From RYN-230 sp963711705 (GTDB taxonomy: Bacteria; Actinomycetota; Actinomycetes; Streptosporangiales; Streptosporangiaceae), in contig CAVQFM010000024.1 of assembly GCA_963711705.1 (NCBI GenBank), positions 1-64,000 of the forward strand: a stretch of 64,000 nucleotides of DNA. The letters run 5' to 3'. This document shows positions 9,896 to 17,886 of this stretch, in pieces; the stretch's first letter is position 1, and the number at the start of each line of letters is the position of its first letter. Position numbers and translations under genes: made by a program. The notes beneath the pieces are model-generated. The model searched no databases. It was not told the origin of the DNA and worked only from the letters and a program-made list of their open reading frames with translations.

Positions 9896-10627
9896 TCAGC
9901 ACGCGGCGCAGAGCCGGCCGAGCTCGTCCAGCTTGTCCGGGGGCATCCGGTAGGCCGGCCCGGAGATGGACAGCGCCGCCACGCAATCGCCGGCCGGGCC
10001 GGACACCGGGGCGGCCACGGCGACCAGGCCATCTTCCAGCTCCGCGACAGCCGTGGCGTAACCGTTCCGGCGGACCCGGGCCAGGTCGGCCTGCAGCGCC
10101 TCGTCCGTGGTGATCGTGTGCTCGGTGTAGCGCTCCAGGCTGCCCGGGCCGGGCAGCGGGAGGGCGCCGAAGGCGAGCAGCACCTTGCCGTTGGCCACCG
10201 CGTGCGGCCTGGTGCGGCGGCCGATCCAGCCGCCCGAGCAGCTCAGGATGAACGTGCTCGGTACCTCGGCCACGTTCAGGATCTCGGTCCCGGCCGGGAT
10301 GGCCAGGTTGATCGTCTCCCCGGTCAGCTGGGACAGCTTCTCCATGGCCGGCTGCAGCCGGCTCACGATGTCGGCGCTGTGCAGCGCGAGCGCGCCCAGC
10401 CGGATGATCTCCACGCCGAGCCGGTACCGCTTGCCGGAGCGGGCCAGGAAACCGGTCCGCTCCAGCGTGGCCGCCAGCCGCGAGGCAGTTGACTTGTGCA
10501 CGCCCAGGGAACCGGCGATTTCTGTCACACTGAGTTCCGGGCGGCCGTCTTCAAAAGTCGCGAGCAGCGCCAGCACCCGCTCGGCTGACTGATAGGTTGC
10601 GGTACCCGCAACCGCATTCGCGCTCAT
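9896..10627 (-). CDS. IclR-family transcriptional regulator
   Basis: A 243-residue regulator. The N-terminal winged helix contains LSVTEIAGSLGVHKSTASRLAATLE; the C-terminal effector domain carries GKVLLAFGA, RRNGYATAVAELEDGLVAVAAPV and ALSISGPAYRM, all typical of IclR. These proteins bind a small metabolite and repress or activate the adjoining catabolic genes. ATG 10627 is preferred over an upstream in-frame TTG at 10645; its ribosome site is weak. The aldehyde dehydrogenase gene follows on the same strand. Two palindromes of the GTTGC/GCAAC type lie over and just upstream of the start (10595-10613, 10653-10665), fitting self-control. Confidence 0.9.
   Translation of the reverse strand: MSANAVAGTATYQSAERVLALLATFEDGRPELSVTEIAGSLGVHKSTASRLAATLERTGFLARSGKRYRLGVEIIRLGALALHSADIVSRLQPAMEKLSQLTGETINLAIPAGTEILNVAEVPSTFILSCSGGWIGRRTRPHAVANGKVLLAFGALPLPGPGSLERYTEHTITTDEALQADLARVRRNGYATAVAELEDGLVAVAAPVSGPAGDCVAALSISGPAYRMPPDKLDELGRLCAAC
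10595..10613. promoter_or_regulatory. Palindrome at iclR 5' end, possible operator
   Basis: GGTTGCGG-TAC-CCGCAACC is a perfect 8-bp inverted repeat lying inside the first codons of the IclR gene. IclR proteins often bind such GTTGC/GCAAC dyads near their own start. Binding here is inference. Confidence 0.4.
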
Positions 10628-10652
10628 GCAACCCAGAATGACCAATTTGCCG

Positions 10653-10665
10653 GTTGTGCGTCAAC
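10653..10665. promoter_or_regulatory. GTTG-N5-CAAC dyad upstream of iclR
   Basis: A short inverted repeat about 25 bases upstream of the IclR start, resembling the half-sites of the palindrome at 10595-10613. The 140-bp divergent gap between the IclR and nucleotidyltransferase genes must hold both promoters. Confidence 0.3.
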
Positions 10666-10766
10666 TGCCATGAGTGCTGCGCGTGGCATACTCCTAACCG
10701 AGTTGCGCAGAATGCAGGGGCCCGCGGCGCAGGCGGGCGCCTCCGACGAATGAGAGCAGGCCCGTC

Positions 10767-11540
10767 ATGGCCGAAACCGCTGATGAGCTGACCGTCGGAT
10801 CCGTGCACGATCCACTTCCCGAGGCGCTCGGGCTGGCCCGCGCGGCCGCCGACGCGGGCCTGGGCCTGAAGCTCCTCGGCGGGCTGGCCGTGCGGGTGCT
10901 CTGCCCGGAGTTCCCGCCCCGGCTGCGGCGTGATCAGGACATGGACTTCGCCTGCCTGAGCAAAGGACGCAAGGATGTGGCCGCCTGGCTGGCCGACAAC
11001 AGCTGCGAGCCGGACCGGCGGTTCAACAACCTCAACGGTGACCGGCAGATGTACTTCACCACCCCGTCCGGGCGGGCCATGGACGTGATGGTGAACCAGC
11101 TGACCATGTGCCACACCCTGGACTTCCGGCCCTCGTACGGGCGGCTGCCGCTCACTGTCAACTCGGTCGACGTGCTGCTGTCCAAGCTGCAGATCGTCGA
11201 GCTCAACGAGAAGGACGCGCGGGACATCTTCCACCTGCTATCCGGCCTGCCGGTCGGTACCGGCGCCCCGCCGGCCATCGACACTGACCGGTTCAGCAAG
11301 GTGCTGGGGGCGGACTGGGGCTGGTGGCGGACGGTCACCGGCAGCCTGGCCAAGCTCCCCGGTCTGCTGGCCGACAAGCCCGGGCTGGTGCCACCGCAGG
11401 CCTCCTACGACCCGCTGGCCCAGGCCCGGCAGCTGCTGGACATCGCCGAAGCCGCACCGAAGACCATGAAGTGGAAGCTGCGCGCCAACGTGGGTGACCG
11501 GGTCCGCTGGTACGAACTGCCGGAGGAAGTCGACCGCTGA
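10767..11540 (+). CDS. Nucleotidyltransferase-fold protein, function unknown
   Basis: A 257-residue protein with the minimal nucleotidyltransferase core: LKLLGGLAVRVLC supplies the GG motif and RRDQDMDFACL the paired acidic residues (QDMD), with AMDVMVNQ as the third acidic strand. The layout recalls the AbiEii/MNT-like superfamily; VDVLLSKLQIVELNEKDARDIFHLLSG matches the helical part that follows the core in such proteins. No antitoxin partner is visible. It runs divergently from the IclR gene and is followed, 214 bases on, by a metallophosphoesterase gene on the same strand. The substrate is unknown. The ATG follows GAGAGCAGG-like purines. Confidence 0.7.
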   Translation: MAETADELTVGSVHDPLPEALGLARAAADAGLGLKLLGGLAVRVLCPEFPPRLRRDQDMDFACLSKGRKDVAAWLADNSCEPDRRFNNLNGDRQMYFTTPSGRAMDVMVNQLTMCHTLDFRPSYGRLPLTVNSVDVLLSKLQIVELNEKDARDIFHLLSGLPVGTGAPPAIDTDRFSKVLGADWGWWRTVTGSLAKLPGLLADKPGLVPPQASYDPLAQARQLLDIAEAAPKTMKWKLRANVGDRVRWYELPEEVDR

Positions 11541-11615
11541 CCAGCCCGGTCCGGTCCTGGCCCGCCTGGTCCAGGGCACGATCCGGCTATGGGCTATTAA
11601 TTCGCTCTGCGCGGC

Positions 11616-11645
11616 TTGACGCCGGTTTCGGCCGGATGCTAGACG
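11616..11645 (+). promoter_or_regulatory. Candidate sigma-70-type promoter for the metallophosphoesterase
   Basis: TTGACG at 11616-11621 and TAGACG at 11640-11645 are separated by 18 bases, about 110 bases before the GTG start. This is a sequence match only. Confidence 0.4.
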
Positions 11646-11681
11646 TTGCACAGGGCGCACTGGCGTTGCACACGGCGCTGG
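11644..11681. repeat. Tandem 19-20 bp direct repeat in promoter region
   Basis: Two copies of CGTTGCACA-(G/C)-GGCGC followed by CTGG or TGG lie head to tail just after the candidate -10 element. The position suits an operator with two identical sites. Confidence 0.45.
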
Positions 11682-11754
11682 GAAATCTCGTGTGCGCGGA
11701 AAAAAGCAAACGAGCGCGGCACGGTCGGGTGCGCGAGGAGGGCGTGGTGATCTC

Positions 11755-12694
11755 GTGAGAGTCTTCTTCGCCACTGATATTCACGGCAGCGAGGTCTGCT
11801 GGCGGAAGTTCCTGAACGCAGCCGCCTTCTACAAGGCCGATCTGGTCGTCCTGGGCGGCGACGTCACCGGCAAGGTGATGGTGCCGATCGTCGAGCGCGG
11901 CGGGTCCTGGCAGGCCACCGTGCGTGGCGAGACGATCCGGATGGAGACCAGGGCCGAGCTCGAAGAGGTAGAGAAGAAGATCCGCAACGCCGGGCACTAC
12001 CCGGCCCTGGTCAGCCCCGATGAGCTGCAGGCCCTGAGCGACGAAGAGGGCGCGGTGGACCGCCGGTTCAACACCGAGATGACCCGCTCCCTGGACCGGT
12101 GGCTGGACATGGCCGACACCAAGCTGGGCGGCGGCGACATCCCGTGCATCCTCAACGGCGGGAACGACGACATTCTGGGAGATCGACGACATCATCGAGG
12201 CCTCGCCGAACGTCACCTTCGGCGAGGCCAAGTCCCTCGACCTCGACGGCTTCCACCTGGTCTCGATGGGCTGGACCAACCCGACGCCGTGGAACACATT
12301 CCGTGAGGCTCCCGAGGAGCAGCTCAAGGAAAAGATAGACGCGGTCGTCAGCCAGATCCCGGACATGGAGCGGGCGATCTTCAATTTCCACGCCCCGCCC
12401 TACGGGACCGGCCTGGACGAGGCGCCCGCGCTGGACGAGACGCTGCGGCCCACGCACGGCGGTGCGGTGATGAAGCCGGTGGGGTTGACCGCGGTGCGCG
12501 ATGCGATCAACAGCTACCAGCCGATGCTCTCGGTGCATGGTCACATCCACGAGAGCCGCGGCATCAAGCGGATGGGCCGGACCCTGGCCATCAATCCGGG
12601 CAGCGTTTACGGGGACGGCGTCTTGCAGGGCGCGGTACTCGAACTGAACGCAAAGAAGGGGAAGGTCACTAAGTACCTTCTGGTGAATGGCTGA
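11755..12694 (+). pseudogene. Metallophosphoesterase, one frameshift
   Basis: Two overlapping frames make one calcineurin-like phosphoesterase of about 312 residues. From GTG 11755, MRVFFATDIHGS gives the first metal motif (D-x-H), VVLGGDVTG the second, and CILNGGNDD the GNHD-type motif. The frame then breaks near 12172, and HGHIHESRG with NPGSVYGDG completes the metal site in the next frame. The break lies at GACGACATTCTGGGAG, where removing one base restores D-D-I-W-E-I-D-D-I. The same decamer GACATTCTGG breaks the GH9 gene. Such enzymes hydrolyse phosphomonoesters or diesters; the substrate is unknown. The nucleotidyltransferase upstream may act in the same process. As written, translation stops at 12306. 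Confidence 0.8.
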
Positions 12695-12768
12695 TTCCCA
12701 CCGGCAAGCGAGGGGGGGCGCAATAGGCTTGCCTAGCCACCCAAAAGCCCCCCAACCGGGAGATGAGC

Positions 12769-14397
12769 ATGGCAACTGAAGCAATTGGCGGCGAGTCGCC
12801 AACACTCTTCCTGCGCAAAGCCACCGGCCTGGTCCGTGGCTGGTCCGTCCGGGACTCGATCATCTATGCGTGCCTGGCCACCAACTTCGTCACCCTGGGA
12901 ATCTACGAGTTCACTTTCGCCGGGCCGGCCTTCCCCAAGGGCCAGTTCATCACGGCCGTCCTGATCTCGGGTGTCTGGGTGTCGTTCCTGGTCATCGCGT
13001 ATGCCGGGCTCATCGTGACGATCCCGCGGGCAGGTGGTGACTACGTCTGGCAGAGCCGGATCCTGGGCAGCGGCCTCGGTTTCGTGATGGCCGCCACCGG
13101 GTGGTGGTTCATCCTGTGGCTGTGGGCGCCCATCTACGGGAACATCCTCTCGGTCCAGCTGTTCCAGCCGCTCTGGGCCACCCTGAAATGGACCTGGCCG
13201 GCTGGCGGCGCCGCGTGGTTCGGCACCAACAACGGGATCTTCATCGTCACGCTCATCACGATCGCGATCGCCGGTGTGCTGGTGTCGCTCGGCATGGCGG
13301 GCTACGCCCGGATCCAGCGGTGGTGCTTCATCGGCGGCATGATCGGGTTCGCGGTCGTCGTGGTCCTGCTCCTGTTCAGCTCGCACGCCAGCTTTGTGAG
13401 TTCGTTCAACCTCGAGGGCCAGAAGCTGTTCGGCGTGCATAACGCCTATGCCGCGACGAACGTCGCCGCCGCGAAGGCCGGGTACACCACGTCGCCGTTC
13501 GGCTTCGGCCCGCTCGGGCCGACGATGCTGCTCGTGCCGGCCTTCATGTTCTTCCTCCTGTGGCCGAACTGGGGGAGCACGCTCTACGGCGAGATCCGCG
13601 GCGCCAGTGACTTCCGGCGGGTGTTCACCGGCATGTTCGCGGGCCTGTGGCTGACAGTCATCCTCACGGTCATCTTCCTGCTGCTGATCGCCAAGACCGT
13701 GGGCTGGGGCTTCTACCAGAACCTCAACTCGCTGGACTACAACCTGACGCCGCAGTTCGGCATCTGGCCCTACCCGTTCATGTTCGCGGGCTGGCTGGTG
13801 CACAACACGGCGTTCCAGGTCATCCTGATCCTGGTGCTGAGCCTGTGGTTCTTCGCCTGGGTCGGCACGCTGTTCCTGTCCTCGACCCGGGTCATCTTCG
13901 CGGCCGCGTTCGACCGGGTGCTGCCCGACCGGGCGGCCGAGGTCTCCGAGCGGCGGAAGGTGCCGGTCTACTCGCTGATCCTGATGCTGCTCCCGGCGGC
14001 GGGCCTGGCCGCGATCTACGCCTACTCGACCACGTTCCGGTCCTACACGCTGGACGCCACCCTGGTCATCGCGGTGACCTACCTATTCAGCGCGATAGCC
14101 GTGGTGCTGCTGCCGTTCGTCAAGCCGGACCTGTGGCGCGCCTCGCCGGCCAGCCGGATCAAGATCCTCGGAGTGCCGATCGTCCCAGTCGCCGGGGTCG
14201 TCACGATCGGGCTGCTCGTCTTCAACCTCTACGAGTGGCTCAGTAACGACAACTACTTCGTGAACAGTCACAACTCACTCATTTACATGGGCGCCATGTA
14301 CGTGCTGGCGATCGTGATCTACGTCGTGGCCCGGATCGTGCGCGGCAGGCAGGGCATCGACCTGAAACTGATCAACAAGGAGATCCCGGTCGAGTAG
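12769..14397 (+). CDS. APC-superfamily amino acid/amine permease
   Basis: A 542-residue transporter with about twelve hydrophobic helices. The first helix has the broken-helix signature of the family, and IVTIPRAGGDYVWQSRILG is the conserved stretch after helix 2 seen in amino acid permeases. The C-terminus is cytoplasmic and basic. ATG 12769 has GGGAG at the correct spacing; ATG 12763 is an alternative. It should import an amino acid or amine with protons or sodium. Because a flavoprotein for N-methylated glycines and etfBA follow directly downstream, import of a methylated amine is a reasonable guess, not a demonstration. A strong hairpin ends the gene at 14421-14457. Confidence 0.85.
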   Translation: MATEAIGGESPTLFLRKATGLVRGWSVRDSIIYACLATNFVTLGIYEFTFAGPAFPKGQFITAVLISGVWVSFLVIAYAGLIVTIPRAGGDYVWQSRILGSGLGFVMAATGWWFILWLWAPIYGNILSVQLFQPLWATLKWTWPAGGAAWFGTNNGIFIVTLITIAIAGVLVSLGMAGYARIQRWCFIGGMIGFAVVVVLLLFSSHASFVSSFNLEGQKLFGVHNAYAATNVAAAKAGYTTSPFGFGPLGPTMLLVPAFMFFLLWPNWGSTLYGEIRGASDFRRVFTGMFAGLWLTVILTVIFLLLIAKTVGWGFYQNLNSLDYNLTPQFGIWPYPFMFAGWLVHNTAFQVILILVLSLWFFAWVGTLFLSSTRVIFAAAFDRVLPDRAAEVSERRKVPVYSLILMLLPAAGLAAIYAYSTTFRSYTLDATLVIAVTYLFSAIAVVLLPFVKPDLWRASPASRIKILGVPIVPVAGVVTIGLLVFNLYEWLSNDNYFVNSHNSLIYMGAMYVLAIVIYVVARIVRGRQGIDLKLINKEIPVE

Positions 14398-14420
14398 CGC
14401 AGGCCGGGTACGGCTGCATT

Positions 14421-14457
14421 CGGCCCCGCCGCCCGAGTTTGCCGGGCGGCGGGGCCG
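14421..14457 (+). terminator. Strong GC hairpin after the permease gene
   Basis: A perfect 15-bp stem (CGGCCCCGCCGCCCG paired with its complement) encloses a 7-base loop, 24 bases past the stop codon. No T-run follows, as is common in high-GC actinomycetes. Confidence 0.75.
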
Positions 14458-14512
14458 AGGCAACTCTCGCCTCGCACCCGGGGCGGGACGACAGGATTGG
14501 CGGATCAGCGGC

Positions 14513-17044
14513 ATGACACAGACACCGGCCCGGGCCAGCGCGGTCATCATCGGCGCGGGCATCGTGGGCAACAGCCTGGCCTGCCATCTGGCCCGCCTCG
14601 GCTGGCGCGACCTGGTGCTGGTGGACAAGGGGCCGATGCCGAACCCGGGCGGCTCGACCGGGCACGCCTCCAACTTCATCTTCCCCATCGAGTACTCGAA
14701 GATGATGATGGAGCTCACCCAGGACAGCACCGAGCAGTACCAGGCGCTGGGGGTGTTCACCCAGAGCGGCGGGATCGAGGTGGCCCGGACCCCGGCCCGG
14801 ATGGCCGAACTGCGGCGGCGCTGCACCGCCGCCACCGCGTGGGGCATCCCGGCGCAGGTCATCTCGCCGGCCGAGGTCCGCAAGCTGGTGCCCTACCTGG
14901 ACGAGTCGGTGATCCTGGGCGGCGCGCACTTCCCCACCGTGGGCGTGGTCGACTCGCTGCGGGCCGGCACGCTGATGCGTGAGGAGGCCGAGCAATCCGG
15001 CGCGCTGCACGTGCTGGCCGGGGCCGAGGTGCTCGGCATTGACACGGTGCCCGGCCCGCGGGGCCGGCCGCAGATCGCCGCGGTGCGCACCACCGGCGGC
15101 GACATCGAGACCAGCAGCTGCGTGATCTGCTGCGGCGTGTGGAGCCCGCGGATCGCCCGGATGGCCGGGGCCCGGCTGCCGCTGACCCCGATCGTGCACC
15201 AGATGATCAGCGTCGGCCCGATCCCGCTGTTCGCGGGCACCACCGGGGAGATCGCCTACCCGATCGTGCGCGACGTGGACACCAACATGTACGAGCGGCA
15301 GCACGGCGGCGACATGGAGGTGGGCTCGTACGCGCACCGCCCGATCATCGTCACCCCGGACGAGATCCCGTCGATCGAGGAATCGGCGCTGTCCCCGACC
15401 GAGCTGCCGTTCACCGCGGACGACTTCGACCCGCAGCTGGCCGAGGCGCTGGAGCTCATGCCCGAGCTGCTCGGCGACGAGCGGGTCGGCATCAGGTACG
15501 CGATCAACGGCCTGATCTCGATGACCCCGGACGGCCACCCGCTGCTCGGCGAGACCCCCGAGGTGGCCGGCCTGTGGTCGGCCGCGGCCAGCTGGATCAA
15601 GGAGGGCCCCGGGGTCGGCCGCGCGGTGGCCGAGTGGATGTCCGGCCAGGCCCCGGGGATCGACGTGTTCGAGGCGGACGTGGCCCGGTTCTACCCGGCC
15701 CAGCAGACCGTGACCCACGTGGTGAACCGGGCCCGCGAGGGCTTCAACAAGATGTACGGCATCGTGCACCCGGCCGAGCAGTGGGAGTCCGGCCGGCCGG
15801 TCCGGCTCAGCCCGGTCTACCAGCGCGAGCGCGACCTGGGTGCGGTGTTCTTCGAGACGGCCGGGTGGGAGCGGCCGCACTGGTACGCCTCGAACGAGCC
15901 GCTGCTGGAGCGCTACGCCGGCCGGCTCATGCCCCGCGAGGCCGAGTGGGATGCCCGCTGGTGGTCGCCGGTCATCAACGCCGAGCACCTGGCCATGCGG
16001 GACGCGTGCGGGCTGGTCGACCTGTCCGCGTTCGCCATCTTCGACATCACCGGGCCCGGTGCGCTGGACGCGGTCCAGTCGGTGGCCGTCGCCCAGCTCG
16101 ACGTGCGTCCCGGCCGGGTGGTGTACACCTCGCTGCTGGACGAGCGGGGCGGTTTCGTGGGCGACCTGACCATCATGCGGCTCGGTGATCAGCGGTTCCG
16201 GGTGGTCACCGGCGGTGCCACCGGCATGTCCGACAAGAAGTGGTTCACCGGCCACCTGCCGGTCGAGGGCACCGCCGCGCTGGCCGACCTCACCTCGGCC
16301 CAGGCCACGCTGGGACTGTGGGGGCCGCGGGCCCGAGACGTGCTCCAGTCAGTCACGGCGGACGACATGAGCCACGACGGGTTTGCGTTCGGTACCTGCC
16401 GTGAGATAGAGGTCGCAGGCATTACCGTGCTGGCGTCGCGCATTTCCTACGTGGGCGAGCTGGGCTGGGAGCTGCACGTGCCGATGGAGCAGGGCGCCCG
16501 GCTGTGGGACGCGCTGTGGGACGCGGGCCGCCCGCACGGGCTGGTCCCGGTGGGCATCGGCGTGTACGGGACCACCGGGCGGCTGGAAAAGGGGTACCGG
16601 GCCTTCGGCGCCGAGCTGACCGCCGACTACACGCTGGTCGAGGCGGGGATGACCCGCCCCCGGGTGAAGGCGCAGCCGTTCGTGGGCAAGGACGCCTACC
16701 TGGCCCAGCGGGCCGAGCCGCCCGCCGCCGTGCTGTGCACGCTGACCGTGGACGACCACCGGCCGGACGGCGGCGAGGCCCGGTACATGCTGGGCGGTGA
16801 GCCGGTGCTGTCCGCGGCCGGGGAGCGGCTGGTTGACGCCAAGGGCCGGCCGTCCTACGTGACCAGTGCGGGCTCCGGGCCGTCGGTCGGCAAGCATCTG
16901 CTGCTGGCCTACCTGCCGCCCGCCGAGGCGGTCGAGGGGAACCGGCTGCAGGTCGAGTGCTTCGGCACGGTGTACCCGGTCACCGTGGCGGTGGCCGGGT
17001 CCACGCCGCTGTTCGACCCGGACAACGCGCGGGTGCGGAGCTGA
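14513..17044 (+). CDS. Dimethylglycine/sarcosine dehydrogenase-like flavoprotein with GcvT domain
   Basis: An 843-residue two-part enzyme. Residues 1-430 form a DAO-type FAD domain (VIIGAGIVGNSLACHLARLG at the start; GLISMTPDGHPLLGETP near 340). The rest is a GcvT/aminomethyltransferase-like folate domain (AMRDACGLVDLSAFAIFDITG; SYVGELGWELHVP; GRLEKGYRAFGAELTAD). This layout belongs to dimethylglycine dehydrogenase, sarcosine dehydrogenase and related demethylases, which oxidise an N-methyl group and pass it to tetrahydrofolate as methylene-THF or release formaldehyde. Electrons would go to the ETF encoded 5 bases downstream. The exact N-methyl substrate is not readable. ATG 14513 has only a weak ribosome site. 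Confidence 0.85.
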   Translation: MTQTPARASAVIIGAGIVGNSLACHLARLGWRDLVLVDKGPMPNPGGSTGHASNFIFPIEYSKMMMELTQDSTEQYQALGVFTQSGGIEVARTPARMAELRRRCTAATAWGIPAQVISPAEVRKLVPYLDESVILGGAHFPTVGVVDSLRAGTLMREEAEQSGALHVLAGAEVLGIDTVPGPRGRPQIAAVRTTGGDIETSSCVICCGVWSPRIARMAGARLPLTPIVHQMISVGPIPLFAGTTGEIAYPIVRDVDTNMYERQHGGDMEVGSYAHRPIIVTPDEIPSIEESALSPTELPFTADDFDPQLAEALELMPELLGDERVGIRYAINGLISMTPDGHPLLGETPEVAGLWSAAASWIKEGPGVGRAVAEWMSGQAPGIDVFEADVARFYPAQQTVTHVVNRAREGFNKMYGIVHPAEQWESGRPVRLSPVYQRERDLGAVFFETAGWERPHWYASNEPLLERYAGRLMPREAEWDARWWSPVINAEHLAMRDACGLVDLSAFAIFDITGPGALDAVQSVAVAQLDVRPGRVVYTSLLDERGGFVGDLTIMRLGDQRFRVVTGGATGMSDKKWFTGHLPVEGTAALADLTSAQATLGLWGPRARDVLQSVTADDMSHDGFAFGTCREIEVAGITVLASRISYVGELGWELHVPMEQGARLWDALWDAGRPHGLVPVGIGVYGTTGRLEKGYRAFGAELTADYTLVEAGMTRPRVKAQPFVGKDAYLAQRAEPPAAVLCTLTVDDHRPDGGEARYMLGGEPVLSAAGERLVDAKGRPSYVTSAGSGPSVGKHLLLAYLPPAEAVEGNRLQVECFGTVYPVTVAVAGSTPLFDPDNARVRS

Positions 17045-17049
17045 CCGGG

Positions 17050-17886
17050 ATGGAGATCGGGGTCTGCGTCAAGCGGGTGCCACAGGTCGGCGGCCGGATC
17101 GTGGTCACACCGGACGGGCAGGACGTGGACACGAGGATGTCCGGGTTCGCGATCAGCCCGCACGAGGAATGCGCGGTCGAAGAGGCGGTCCAGCTCACCG
17201 AGCGGCTCGGTGGCCGCGTGTCGGTGCTCACCCTCGGCCCGCCGGAAGCGGCCGAGCAGCTGCGCGACGCGCTGGCCCTGGGCGCGCACCGGGCCGTGCT
17301 GCTGGAATCCGGCGGGCGGGAGTGGGGGCCGATCGGCACCGCGGGAGCCATCGCCGCCGAGGCCCGCCGCCAGGCCGCGGCCGGTAGCGGCTATGACCTG
17401 CTGCTGATGGGCAACGAGGCCGCCGACACCGGCGACTACCAGGTGGGGGTGCGGGTCGCGCACGCGCTCGGCTGGCCGTGCGTGACCGGGATCAAGCACC
17501 TGGAGATCGACGGCGGCCAGGCCCGGGCCCGCCGCGACAACCCGGCGGGCGCGGAGACCTTCCAGGTCACGCTGCCCGCGGTGATCAGCGTGAAAGAGGG
17601 CATCAACCTGCCCAGGTACCCGTCGCTGCCCGGGCGGCTGCGGGCCAAGCGGGCGGCCATCGAGCAGTATGAGCCGCAGTGGCAGCCCGAGGGCCTGCGC
17701 AAGCAGGCGCTCCGGGTCCCGGAGGACACCCATCAGCAGGCCACGGTGCTGGGCACCGGGGCCGACGCGGTGCCCGCGCTGGTCGCCCTGCTCGAGCGAG
17801 CTAGGGGTGCTGAAGTGAGGCACCCAGCCTGCCGATGCCAGCGAAGCGCCCGCGAGGGAGGCAATGAGATGAGCGTCCTGCGATGA
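17050..17886 (+). CDS. etfB: Electron transfer flavoprotein beta subunit
   Basis: A 278-residue ETF beta chain: MEIGVCVKRVPQVGG, FAISPHEECAVEEAVQL and DLLLMGNEAADTGDYQVGVR are conserved, the last being the AMP/FAD-binding loop of the family. It carries electrons from the upstream flavoprotein dehydrogenase towards an ETF-quinone oxidoreductase not found in this window. It starts five bases after the dehydrogenase stop. The last codons read MSVLR-stop, and the next gene begins MSVLCL: a 14-base near-duplication (ATGAGCGTCCTGCG / ATGAGCGTGCTGT) sits at the junction, and the etfA start overlaps this stop by ATGA. Confidence 0.92.
   Translation: MEIGVCVKRVPQVGGRIVVTPDGQDVDTRMSGFAISPHEECAVEEAVQLTERLGGRVSVLTLGPPEAAEQLRDALALGAHRAVLLESGGREWGPIGTAGAIAAEARRQAAAGSGYDLLLMGNEAADTGDYQVGVRVAHALGWPCVTGIKHLEIDGGQARARRDNPAGAETFQVTLPAVISVKEGINLPRYPSLPGRLRAKRAAIEQYEPQWQPEGLRKQALRVPEDTHQQATVLGTGADAVPALVALLERARGAEVRHPACRCQRSAREGGNEMSVLR

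Noticed and set aside
10767..11540. Toxin of an AbiE-type toxin-antitoxin pair
   Set aside because: The nucleotidyltransferase core fits, but the expected antitoxin gene is missing and the neighbour is a metallophosphoesterase.
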